From Uranotaenia lowii (taxonomy: Eukaryota > Arthropoda > Insecta > Diptera > Culicidae): a stretch of DNA of 64,000 nucleotides. Each line of letters opens with the position of its first letter. The first letter of the stretch is position 1. Of this stretch, positions 37,700-47,830 are shown piece after piece. The position numbers and the translations under genes are program-made. The notes beneath the pieces are model-generated. The model had not been told where the DNA came from. It did no database searches and worked only from the letters and a program-made list of their open reading frames with translations. Where the stretch lies: positions 20,116,006 to 20,180,005 of the forward strand of contig NC_073691.1 of NCBI RefSeq assembly GCF_029784155.1. Reading direction: 5' to 3'.

Positions 37700-39199
37700 T
37701 TACTTTTGTTCAGGTTGATTGTAAATCTTTCCTCTTACAAAGATCAGCAACAACACTTTGAATTTTTCAAGCACTTCTATTTCGCTTTTTCCGGCCACAA
37801 TTAGATCGTCTAAGTAGGCCACGATCACTACACCTTGTTGACTTGCTCTTTTCACTATTTTGTTGACCGCTCGCTGAAATACTGCACACCCGTTGGCCAA
37901 TCCGAAAGTCATCCGTAGAAAACGATAATGACCATCCGGTGTCGAAAAGGCAGTATATTGTTGACAATTTTCATCCAGCGAGATCTGGTAGTACCCGCTG
38001 TACAAATCAACCGCTATGAATACTTCCGCTCCTGATAGCTTATTTAGACAAGTCTCAATATCAGGCATCGGGAATCGATCTTTCACAGTTTTGCTGTTCA
38101 GTAGCCGGTAATCAATTGCCATACGGTACTGGTTATTCTTCTTGGGCACCAACACAACGCGGCTGTTATACGGAGATTCGGTTTCTTGGATGATCTCAGC
38201 ATCAAGAAGCTCATGCACGATTTCTGCCAGTGCGGCTTCTTTCGCGTACTCCATTCGTCTGGGTTTCACAAATACAGGATCACTATCCACCAGCTGAATT
38301 TTCATTTCGGTTGACGATGCTTTTCCCAACTCCCTCATACTCAACGCAAAGCACTCACGATAACGATTAAGAGCACTCAACAAACTTCGGGTACTTTCGG
38401 GAGAACCTTCGGTATGTACTTGATCAAGCTTAATAGGTTTTCGAGGTACTGTCTCCACGATCTTGTACATGGACAACACTTCAGCGTCAACTTTCGATTG
38501 ATTCAGGGATGAGGAATTTTTCGAAATCGGCTTATCCCACATGAATCTCACTTCGTTTCTTTTTTTCAGCATCATTATATCATCGCGTTCGATAATGTCT
38601 TTCCCGATGATCACCGACACGTCCTGTGCCCAATCCGGTACCACCGCCAGCGATACATTTAGCTCGATGTCGTCAACTTTTAATTCCGTCTCCACCAGCT
38701 CACTGATTTCCACTTTTTCACCTCGGCCAAAACCTTGCAGTAATAAATGGCTAGTTTTTATCCTCCCAACTTTATCTTTAAACTTTTCAGATATCGTTGA
38801 TCGATCTGCACCAGAATCAATGTGAGCTTCAAATTTTACACCAGCCAATTGGATAGATTTCAGGAACAAACTTTTTCTATCCACCAGTCGCATTAGGTTT
38901 GCACAATTATTCGTTTTCTTCTGGGGGTTTTCTTTTTCAACTCGGGCCTTGCAATCTCGTTGAGCATGCACTTTTCCGTTGCTTCGAAAACATCTCATCT
39001 CAGGACACCTCCTCGCTAAATGCCCCGGCTCTTTGCACAAGAAGCAAACGGATTCTCTTGCCTCCTCCGTGCCCCTTTTAACTCCACTTTGAAGGATCTT
39101 CTCCATCCCGCTACCACCACTCGTAGTACCACAATTCAGGCACTGTAGTGGTTTTTCCAATCGCCAAACCAGACCTCTGGATAAATCGCTTGAGGCCAC
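37700..39199 (-). CDS. gypsy zinc knuckle, protease and reverse transcriptase
   Basis: 499 codons. A CCHC zinc knuckle (CFLCKEPGHLARRC) is followed by a second Cys/His cluster, an aspartic protease (AHIDSGADRSTIS) and RT (MAIDYRLLN, VDLYSGYYQISL, FGLANGCAVFQ and catalytic AYLDDLIVAG). Its start overlaps the gag frame at 39111-39566 in a different frame, so expression would need a frameshift, or a mutation has split gag. It stops before the RT connection domain because of a further frame change near 37700. Confidence 0.88.
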   Translation of the reverse strand: MASSDLSRGLVWRLEKPLQCLNCGTTSGGSGMEKILQSGVKRGTEEARESVCFLCKEPGHLARRCPEMRCFRSNGKVHAQRDCKARVEKENPQKKTNNCANLMRLVDRKSLFLKSIQLAGVKFEAHIDSGADRSTISEKFKDKVGRIKTSHLLLQGFGRGEKVEISELVETELKVDDIELNVSLAVVPDWAQDVSVIIGKDIIERDDIMMLKKRNEVRFMWDKPISKNSSSLNQSKVDAEVLSMYKIVETVPRKPIKLDQVHTEGSPESTRSLLSALNRYRECFALSMRELGKASSTEMKIQLVDSDPVFVKPRRMEYAKEAALAEIVHELLDAEIIQETESPYNSRVVLVPKKNNQYRMAIDYRLLNSKTVKDRFPMPDIETCLNKLSGAEVFIAVDLYSGYYQISLDENCQQYTAFSTPDGHYRFLRMTFGLANGCAVFQRAVNKIVKRASQQGVVIVAYLDDLIVAGKSEIEVLEKFKVLLLIFVRGKIYNQPEQK

Positions 39200-39695
39200 T
39201 CATGATGTAAGTGACGATTACTTCTTCCGCGAACCCTCCCTTGCGCCCCATGGCCACAATCTCGTAGACGTATTCTTCGATTACTTCACCGAGTTTCAAT
39301 TTTCGTGCCGACATCAAATTGTGGTCATACACTGGATTCTTCTTTGTGGCAAATCCTTTCACAATTTCTTCTTTAAAAATTTCCCAGCTATGGGCTGCAA
39401 TAGGGTTGCCCTCTAGCCAGATTTTAGCGCATCCCCCGAGAATAAGTCGAGCACAGTGCAATCTCATTGACTCGGACCATCCATAATTATTTCCAGTGTC
39501 ATCGATAGACCTAATCCACGTTTCGGCCGCAGGACAAACTGGCACTTTCGGGTCACACACTGACACATAATCGCGTAATTATCGGAAATCAGGAGCACGT
39601 GACACAGACTCGCTTCGGTTAACCACCCGATTTTCAGTCAAAAGATCCAACTGAACTTTTAGAGCAGCAATTTGCGCTCTTAGTTCTTCCTCCAT
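39111..39695 (-). pseudogene. gypsy gag (matrix/capsid part)
   Basis: Starts at an ATG at 39695 with a coiled-coil-like stretch (MEEELRAQIAALKVQLDLL). An in-frame TAA (39579-39581) follows, and the same frame resumes with WIRSIDDTG, LILGGCAKIWLEGN and FATKKNPVYDHNLM, typical of gypsy capsids. The frame ends at 39111 inside the region where the next frame (39199) already reads the zinc-knuckle part. The in-frame stop suggests decay, although readthrough is possible in principle. Confidence 0.75.
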
Positions 39696-40224
39696 TTTGC
39701 TTTTGACCACAGTTGTCTTCACTTTGCGATCAGCAACTTTGCACGTGGCTTCTTAATCTGATATGTCGTAATAGTTTTTATCGTCAGATTCGGACATAAC
39801 CGGCCCCCTCCAAGGCCCCTCGACTCAAAAATTTCCCGACGATGAAATTTTATACTCCGGCATCTACCCGACTAGTTCCCCGACGGTGAAACTATCTACT
39901 CTGGAACTACTCAGTGAACCCCCGACGATGGGATGCCTTACTCCGCCAGAAATAAAGCCCCGACGATGACTTTATTCTTCGTTCACGTATCGCGCACCGT
40001 TTTGCCTGGTTGAACAATCGAACTTTATAGTCTTGTAGGCCAAATTTAACGAGAGCCTACCCTACACACTTCGGAATACTTCTTCCGTCTTGCACGTGGA
40101 TGAATTTCTCCGGTATCTCTAACTCACCAAGATACCTTACACCAAACTTGCACGTACAGTTCTACCCGGTTTTTGGTCATTCCGGTCAATCAGCAGTATC
40201 CGTAGTGCGAATCCTGTCTACAGC
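39696..40224 (-). other. gypsy 5' leader with CCCGACGATG repeats
   Basis: Non-coding interior. Between about 39834 and 39970 it has four copies of CCCGACGATG or a one-base variant, spaced 38-44 bp, each followed by a TACTCYGG-like word. A similar CCCGACGATGG...CTACACCGG block is found at 56511-56540 in an unrelated LINE remnant. Confidence 0.65.
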
Positions 40225-40436
40225 TGTGAGAAACCTTACTACCCCAGTTCCCTAATCACATGGGATATTTCGGATTCTAAAGGATAAACGTCTAGCTTCT
40301 TCGTGTGTAGGTTTAAGACTAAATGTATTGAACAAGTGTAAGTTAAAGAGTATTGCTCACTGCGGAAGTTCATGATCGCAGCGAACTGCGTTTGTAAACG
40401 TCAAAAATCCATTGCCTTATTGGCCAAATTGTTACA
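40225..40436 (-). repeat. 5' LTR of the gypsy element
   Basis: 212 bp, TGT...ACA on the minus strand, the same length as the 3' LTR with few differences, so the insertion is fairly recent. Followed by CATG, the right copy of the target-site duplication. Confidence 0.92.
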
Positions 40437-40440
40437 CATG

Positions 40441-40940
40441 TTTAAAAAAAATCAAAAGACTAAACTTAAAGAATGCTTTATTGGGTTTGGGGCTTGTTGA
40501 ACCACATTTTTGACGGTCGGCACAGAAAAAAAAACTTCGCATAAGATATTCAATATATGTTCGCTTCCATATACTAGGTTCTTGCTACGATGACATTGAG
40601 ATCTATTTTCTTAGAGTTTTCGATTGTGTTTGGAGCCTTCGAATGACGTTTTTTTGGTGTCTGTTTTAACTTACTTAGACACTTGCCATGTGGAAAATAC
40701 ATGACTGGCATTGCTGAAGACTTACTTGACGAAAAAAAACTTGTGTTCTTTGGATTTTGGCTGGTTGCTGCACTCGTCGCTCTTAATGGTTTTAACTTTG
40801 CTCTCTGGTTGAATATTTTCGAAGCATTTCTTGTTAGTACATTCAAGATAATTATCATCCATTATTCTCCGGAATATTTGGGAGCTTTATTTACTCCAAA
40901 CAGTAATATCACAAAACCGAACTTTCCTTCACACTGAAAT
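40441..40940. other. Intergenic DNA between the gypsy element and gene 4
   Basis: AT-rich. Two opposed short frames at 40574-40937 have no recognisable domain, and I do not call them. The direct repeat of the 31440-31500 block lies at about 40505-40560. Confidence 0.5.
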
Positions 40941-40949
40941 TCGAAAGTA

Positions 40950-41175
40950 AATTGGCAAAATTGACGAAATTGACAAAACGGACAAAATGGACGAAATTGA
41001 CAAAATAGACAAAATTGACATAATTGTTGTCAATTTTTTCATTTTTGTCAATTATGTAAATTTTGTAAATATTTTCAATATTGTAAATTTTGTCAATTTT
41101 GAAAATTTTGTCGATTTTGTAGATTTTGTCAATTTTGTGAATTTTGTCAATTTTGTCAATTTTGTCAATTTTTTT
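40950..41175. repeat. Short degenerate 9-bp array that flips orientation
   Basis: TTGACAAAA-type units up to about 41025 switch abruptly to TTTTGTCAA-type units from 41027 to 41172, giving an imperfect palindrome centred near 41026. The right half abuts the gene 4 stop codon. This is the only 9-bp array outside a head-to-head interval and is small and degenerate. Confidence 0.85.
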
Positions 41176-42320
41176 TCATATCTTTGCAAAATTGTACCGG
41201 CCGCAATTGGGGGAATTCACGTCGAAACAAAAGCTCTTCGATCTGCTAACCAACTGGTCCAACTCTTTGCTCCATGTCAGATCGTTCAGTGTCAAGTCGA
41301 CCTCTTCCAGCGCTGGCAGGTCCAATTTCAGCAGTTCCTCCACCCCATTTAAACGATTGTAGCTTAAGTAGAGCGCTGACAAGGATGGCAGCCGAATGGA
41401 ATCTCCAACTTTGAATGTCCGAAGCTGATTGTGGTTCAGAGAAAGTATTTGCAAATAATCGAATCCCTCGAATACGCTAAAATCAAACGAATCAAGTTGA
41501 TTGTAATCGATATTCAGATAGGTCAAATTTTCAAAATTGTTTAGCCCGACAGGAATCCTGGAAAGCTGATTATGGCTCAGAGTCAAACTTTGAAGGCTGG
41601 GAAAATTCCACTTCGATGCATCCAGTTCCGTCATGTTGCAATCGACGATATGAAATGATCTCAATTTTTCTAAGAAAACCGTTTTCGATGCTATTATTTT
41701 AATTTGAGGCATCTGGCATATGATAAGTTCCTGGAGCGATACCATTTTCAGCAAGCCCAAATCAAGTTCAACAAGATGCAATTCATCCAAAAATAGTTGC
41801 TCAAGTTTGGTAAGATTATTGATAGACTGCGGAAGGACGGTTATTGGAGTGCCCGAAATTCTGAGTAATTTCAGATTGTCAACTCCTGCGAATGATATGT
41901 CGATATTTGCTGTGCGTTTACAGTGTTCTATCTCAACATACACGCAATTAACCGGGATGTAAAGCTCGCTGGATCGAACATTTGTAACACGAAACAGGAA
42001 CGCTCGAGCTGCTAGGAAATCCATCAATTCAGCGGTGCAGTTCTTGATTTCGAGATCGATCAAATAGCAGATCGAATTATTTGGTTGAATCGGCGAAGGC
42101 CACCGGAATGAAGAATCCAACACGTCAACATCGAAGATCTTCTCTTCTTCCGCGAAACCGTGTACTACAATTTTCGTCGAAATCGGTTGAATGCTCAGCA
42201 TCAGTAAACTGAAGATTGAAAAAATATAAATATAGGAACACTTATTTTGATAACTTTAAGCTTATTATAAACCTACCAAGCAATACAAATTTCAATGCGG
42301 AGTCCTGTCGATGGCAACAT
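41176..42320 (-). CDS. Secreted LRR protein, gene 4 (subfamily A)
   Basis: Exon 1 42277-42320, intron 42209-42276 (GTAGGT...TCTTCAG, 68 bp, phase 2), exon 2 41176-42208; 358 aa. It is the inverted duplicate of gene 3, with the same signal peptide apart from one residue, FRWP near residue 50 and the same LRR layout. The main frame differs at 11 of 341 positions, all beyond about residue 165 of that frame (for example QIE to QIK and LRW to LTW), with seven in the last 45 residues. The frame and splice sites are intact. The array at 40950-41175 starts right at the stop codon, so the ancestral 3' UTR seen in gene 3 has been replaced. Confidence 0.88.
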
Positions 42321-42332
42321 TTTGATGTCGAA
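42321..42332 (-). promoter_or_regulatory. Conserved pre-ATG motif, gene 4
   Basis: Minus strand TTCGACATCAAA directly before the ATG, one base different from gene 3. Confidence 0.4.
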
Positions 42333-42715
42333 TAATCGTTTCAGCCTCAAATCGATTCGGTAATACTTATCATGACACCCAGTACGATAAGCGATTTATT
42401 CACGGATGAAATATCAAAACGCATTAGAATAAAATTACCTGCAATGATTTTGAATCCATCATCCGATCCATAGTTAAAAATAAATTTTGTTCTACTGGTT
42501 GAGTCGCACGATCTCTTTTTTTGCGTTCTGCAATTTTGATTACCTTTTTTCAATCCATTTTCCTGTAGCTTTCATCAAAAAAAATCCATTTCATTGAGAC
42601 TTCTCTCTCAGTTTTAGAGAATATTTATTTATAGATTTTTTTACCATTTATTCAGATGACAATCAAACACACAATACTAATAAATTTTAAATCTTTGAAA
42701 ACTTTCCCGTAATCT

Positions 42716-44240
42716 TTGAGCCATTTTGTCCACATGTTTTATTATTTTCGTGTCAATTGGCTAATTTTTGATTTTTTGTTTCATTTGTGTGTTATTTTTG
42801 AGTCATTTTACTGATATTTTTGAGATTTTTTTTGATGTCATTTTTGGATTATTTATCTGTAGTTTATGACAATTCGCCATTATTTTGTCACGTTTGTGCT
42901 CCTTTCGAGTAATTTTTATGCCATTTGTTTGTCATTTTTCTGCAATTTTGTGCCATTTGCCATTTGTGTCATTTTTCCATAATCGATGCGTCAATTTTCG
43001 GCCATTTTTGTGCCATTTCTGTGCCTCTTTTGTATTTTTTTAATATGTGGTTTCTGTGTTATTTTTATGTCAATGTTTTGATGTTTTGGACCATTTTGTG
43101 CCACTTTTCTATAATTTTTTTTTGTCATTTCTTTTTTCTTTTATGTATTAATTTGCTATTATTGTACCATTTCTATGCCATCTTTGTGCAACTTTTGTGC
43201 CATTTTTCGTTATATTTGTGTCGATTTTGTATTGTTTTTGTGACATTATTGCATTCTTGTGCTAGTATTGTGTCATTTTCATTTTTTTTGTGTTTTCATT
43301 CACTTTTTTGACTTTTTATGTAATTTTTATGACATATTCAAAAAAGTAGCAAACTCTATTGTGTCTCTTCGTGAAATTTTTGTTTAATTTTGAAAATTTT
43401 CGTACCCTTTTTTTCTACATTTGGTGCAATTTTGTGTTTTTCTGTCATTTTTGTGACAATTTTCTATCTAGCTTTACAATTTTGAGCCAATTTTGTGAGA
43501 AATTTTTTACCATAATTTTTTTTCGTTTTGTGCCTCTTCTAAGCCCCATTTTTGCCACCTTTTTTACATTTTTGTGTTATTATTGTGCATTTTTTTAATT
43601 ATTTCTGTCATTCTGATTAATTGTGCCTTTTTCGTATCATTGAGCTATTGTTAGGCATTTTGGTGTCATCTTAAAGTCACTTTTTTATCATTTTTTGTTT
43701 TTATGGAATCATTTTGTGTAATTTTATTTTAATTATTAAGCTATAATTGCCTCTTTTATTGTGCAATCTCTGTGCCATTTTTGACCAAATTTTATGATAT
43801 TTTTATATCACCTCAGTTTCATTTTTGAATCATTTTTCATGTCATTTTCGTGTCATTTTTGTGTCATTTTGATGTCATTTTGGTGCCATTTTTGTGTCAT
43901 TATTTTGTCATTTTTTGTTCCATTTTTATGTCATTTTTGTGTCATTTGGTGTCATTTTTGTATCATTTTTGTGTCATTTTTGTGTCATTTTTGTGTCATT
44001 TTGTGTCATTTTAGTGTCATTTTGGTGTCATTTTTGTGTCATTTTGGTGTCATTTTCGCGTCATTTTGGTGTCATTTTGGTGTCATTTTCGTGTCATTTT
44101 GGTGTCATTTTGGTGTCATTTTTGTGTCATTTTGGTGTCATTTTCGCGTCATTTTGGTGTCATTTTGTGTAATTTTAGTGTCATTTTGGTGTAATTTTTG
44201 TGTCATTTCGGTGTCATTTAAGTGTAATTTTAGAGCCATT
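42716..44240. other. Decayed T-rich repeat-derived DNA
   Basis: Pyrimidine-rich mirror of 27041-29749, with TTTTGTGCCATTT and TTTTTGTGTCATTT words. From about 43790 the words fall into an 11-bp pattern (TTTTGGTGTCA). Part of it (about 42945-43030) is an inverted match to 28080-28140. The open frames here are by-products of the bias. No gene seen. Confidence 0.65.
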
Positions 44241-46470
44241 TTTGTCGTTTTTTTTTTGTTATTTTATGTTGTTTTGTCATTTTTGTTATTTTTGTCATTT
44301 TTGTAATTTTTGTCGTTTTTGTCATTTTTGTCATTTTTGTCATTTTTGTCATTTTTGTCATTTTTGTCATTTTTGTCATTTTTGTCATTCTTGTCATTTT
44401 TGTCATTTTTGTCATTTTTGTCATTTTTGTCATTTTTGTCATTTTTGTCATTTTTGTCATTTTTGTCATTTTTGTCATTTTTGTCATTTTTGTCATTTTT
44501 GTCATTTTTGTCATTTTTGTCATTTTTGTCATTTTTGTCATTTTTGTCATTTTTGTCATTTTTGTCATTTTTGTCATTTTTGTCATTTTGGTCATTTTTG
44601 TCATTTTTGTCATTTTTGTCATTTTTGTCATTTTTGACATTTTTGTCATTTTTGTCATTTTTGTCATTTTTGTCATTTTTGTCATTTTTGTCATTTTTGT
44701 CATTTTTGTCATTTTTGTCATTTTTGTCATTTTTGTCATTTTTGTCATTTTTGTCATTTTTGTCATTTTTGTCATTTTTGTCATTTTTGTCATTTTTGTC
44801 ATTTTTGTCATTTTTGTCATTTTTGTCATTTTTGTCATTTTTGTCATTTTTGTCATTTTTGTCATTTTTGTCATTTTTGTCATTTTTGTCATTTTTGTCA
44901 TTTTTGTCATTTTTGTCATTTTTGTCATTTTTGTCATTTTTGTCATTTTTGTCATTTTTGTCATTTTTGTCATTTTTGTCATTTTTGTCATTTTTGTCAT
45001 TTTTGTCATTTTTGTCATTTTTGTCATTTTTGTCATTTTTGTCATTTTTGTCATTTTTGTCATTTTTGTCATTTTTGTCATTTTTGTCATTTTTGTCATT
45101 TTTGTCATTTTTGTCATTTTTGTCATTTTTGTCATTTTTGTCATTTTTGTCATTTTTGTCATTTTTGTCATTTTTGTCATTTTTGTCATTTTTGTCATTT
45201 TTGTCATTTTTGTCATTTTTGTCATTTTTGTCATTTTTGTCATTTTTGTCATTTTTGTCATTTTTGTCATTTTTGTCATTTTTGTCATTTTTGTCATTTT
45301 TGTCATTTTTGTCATTTTTGTCATTTTTGTCATTTTTGCCATTTTTGTCATTTTTGTCATTTTTGTCATTTTTGTCATTTTTGTCATTTTTGTCATTTTT
45401 GTCATTTTTTGTCATTTTTGTCATTTTTGTCATTTTTGTCATTTTTGTCATTTTTGTCATTTTTGTTATTTTTGTCATTTTTGTCATTTTTGTCATTTTT
45501 GTCATTTTTTTCATTTTTGTCATTTTTGTCATTTTTGTCATTTTTGTCATTTTTGTCATTTTTGTCATTTTTGTCATTTTTGTCATTTTTGTCATTTTTG
45601 TCATTTTTGTCATTTTTGTCATTTTTGTCATTTTTGTCATTTTTGTCATTTTTGTCATTTTTGTCATTTTTGTCATTTTTGTCATTTTTGTCATTTTTGT
45701 CATTTTTGTCATTTTTGTCATTTTTGTCATTTTTGTCATTTTTTTTCATTTTTGTCATTTTTTTTCATTTTTGTCATTTTTGTCATTTTTGTCATTTTTG
45801 TCATTTTTGTCATTTTTGTCATTTTTGTCATTTTTGTCATTTTTGTCATTTTTGTCATTTTTGTCATTTTTGTCATTTTTGTCATTTTTGTCATTTTTGT
45901 CATTTTTGTCATTTTTGTCATTTTTGTCATTTTTGTCATTTTTGTCATTTTTGTCATTTTTGTCATTTTTGTCATTTTTGTCATTTTTGTCATTTTTGTC
46001 ATTTTTGTCATTTTTGTCATTTTTGTCATTTTTGTCATTTTTGTCATTTTTGTCATTTTTGTCATTTTTGTCATTTTTGTCATTTTTGTCATTTTTGTCA
46101 TTTTTGTCATTTTTGTCATTTTTGTCATTTTTGTCATTTTTGTCATTTTTGTCATTTTTGTCATTTTTGTCATTTTTGTCATTTTTGTCATTTTTGTCAT
46201 TTTTGTCATTTTTGTCATTTTTGTCATTTTTGTCATTTTTGTCATTTTTGTCATTTTTGTCATTTTTGTCATTTTTGTCGTTTTTGTCATTTTTGTCATT
46301 TTTGTCATTTTTGTCATTTTTGTCATTTTTGTCATTTTTGTCATTTTTGTCATTTTTGTCATTTTTGTCATTTTTGTCATTTTTGTCATTTTTGTCATTT
46401 TTGTCATTTTTGTCATTTTTGTCATTTTTGTCATTTTTGTCATTTTTGTCATTTTTGTCATTTTTGTCAT
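44241..46470. repeat. 9-bp minisatellite (TTTTTGTCA)n
   Basis: About 245 units of TTTTTGTCA on the plus strand, with rare variants (GTTATTTTT, TTTTGCCAT) and slippages near 45410, 45510 and 45740-45760. On the other strand the unit is TGACAAAAA, one base from the TTGACAAAA unit at 25542. Long open frames (SFL, FVI, MTK, NDK) are artefacts of the 9-bp period. Confidence 0.98.
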
Positions 46471-47420
46471 TTTTGTGTCAATTTTGTGTCATTTTTGTGT
46501 CATTTTTGTGTCATTTTTGTTTCATTTCTATGACAATTTGGTGTCAGTTTTGTGTCATTTTTGTCATTTTTGTGTCATTATGGTGTCATTTTTGTGTCGA
46601 TTTTGAGTCAATTTTGTATCATTTTTGTGTCATTTTTTTGTGTCATTTTTGTATCATTTTTGTGTCATTTTTGTGTCATTTTTGTGTCCTTTTTATGGCA
46701 TTTTGGTGTCATTTTGGTGTCATTTTTGTGTCATTTTTGTGTCATGTTGGTGTTATTTTTGTGTCATTTTTGTGTCATTTTTTGTGTAATTTTTTATGTA
46801 ATTATTGTGTAATTTTTGTGTAATTTTTGTGACATTTTCGTGTCCTATTTGTGTCATTTTTGTGTCATTTTGGTGTCATTTTTGTGTCATTTTTGTGTCA
46901 TTTGTGTGTCATTTTTATGTCATTTTTGTGTCATTATTGTGTCATTTTTGTGTCATTTTTGTGTCATTTTGGTGTCATTTTGGTGTCATTTTGGTGTCAT
47001 TTTTGTGTAATTTTTGTGTAATTTTTGTGTCATTTTTGAGTCATTTTGGTGTCAATTTTGTGTCATTTTTTTGTGTAATTTTTTTGTAATTTTTGTGTAA
47101 TTTTTGTGTAATTTTTGTGACATTTTTGTGTTATTTTGGTGTCATTTTGGCGTCATTTCGGTGTCATTTTGGTGTCATTTTGGTGTCATTTTGTGTCATT
47201 TTGGTGTCATTTTTGTGTCATTTTTGTTTCTTTTTTGTGTTATTTTTGTGTCATTTTTGAGTCATTTTTGTGTCATTTTTGTGTCATTTTTGTGTCATTT
47301 TTGTGTCATTTGTGTCATTTTTGAGTCATTTTTGTGTAATTTTTGTGTCATTTTTGTGTAATTTTTTTGTTATTTTTGTGTCATTTGTGTGTCATTTTTG
47401 TGTCATTTTTGTCATTTTGA
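46471..47420. repeat. 11-bp variant repeat (TTTTTGTGTCA)n
   Basis: The 9-bp array grades into 11-bp units TTTTTGTGTCA with many variants (GGTGTCA, GTGTAAT), becoming irregular toward 47420. It looks like an older or expanded version of the same family. Confidence 0.9.
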
Positions 47421-47830
47421 TCTAGCATAATTGTGCGCGATGTTTACTCTTGGGCTCGAACTCACAGAAATCGGCGCAGGAACAACTGACTTGCCAGTTG
47501 AGCTTTTTCATAAGCCCAGAGCATTTTATGAATTTCGATTTCAACATAGGAACTTTTTTGAATATTGATTCGGAAGGTTGAAAATCGACTCATGAATCCA
47601 ATGTCTTCGATCTAAATTTTGAGTTAAATTGAATACATCTGTAAAGGTTTTGCTTCTTCTAAAAAGTCCGAATTTTCCGATGTTTATTCATCAACAAAAT
47701 TAAGTCTAACGATAGATTGACTGCGACTTCATTCGAAAAAATCACTGAGGCTCATTTTCGTGTTGATGTTCCATCAAGTGCTTGTGCAATTACATATAAT
47801 TCTATAAATATTCCAAAAAAAAACCAAACG
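47421..47830. other. Unique upstream region of LRR gene 5
   Basis: Non-repetitive DNA after the array. A TATAAATA word occurs at 47803-47810, only about 20 bp before the proposed ATG, which is too close for a normal TATA box, so its relevance is unclear. Confidence 0.45.

Larger units (their letters stand above)
31586..40436 (-). mobile_element. Ty3/gypsy LTR retrotransposon carrying nested insertions
   Basis: Minus-strand element with 212-bp LTRs at both ends (TGT...ACA termini) and a 4-bp target-site duplication CATG (31582-31585 and 40437-40440). Interior order: leader, gag, protease-RT, RNase H, integrase. The coding region has frame changes, and integrase is split by a 4-kb stack of other elements (32775-36787). 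Without that insert the element would be about 4.8 kb. I find no standard TGG-type primer binding site next to the 5' LTR and no clean polypurine tract next to the 3' LTR. Confidence 0.9.
41176..42715. repeat. Right arm of inverted duplication
   Basis: Inverted counterpart of 29750-31237, carrying gene 4 and about 400 bp upstream. Beyond this, weaker inverted similarity continues to about 43030. Confidence 0.9.

Noticed and set aside
40574..40937. Opposed 84- and 94-codon frames between the gypsy element and gene 4
   Set aside because: No recognisable motif, overlapping on opposite strands, no splice or poly(A) support.
42925..44306. Hydrophobic His/Phe/Val-rich frames resembling membrane proteins
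   Set aside because: Translation of T-rich decayed repeat (TTTGTGTCATTT) gives FVSFLCHF-type strings. Low complexity, not genes. The mirror frames at 27029-28391 are the same case.
44230..46823. Very long Phe/Ser/Leu-rich, NDK and MTK frames
   Set aside because: Artefacts of a 9-bp unit, which never shifts frame. The same holds for 25501-27137 and 59932-60972.
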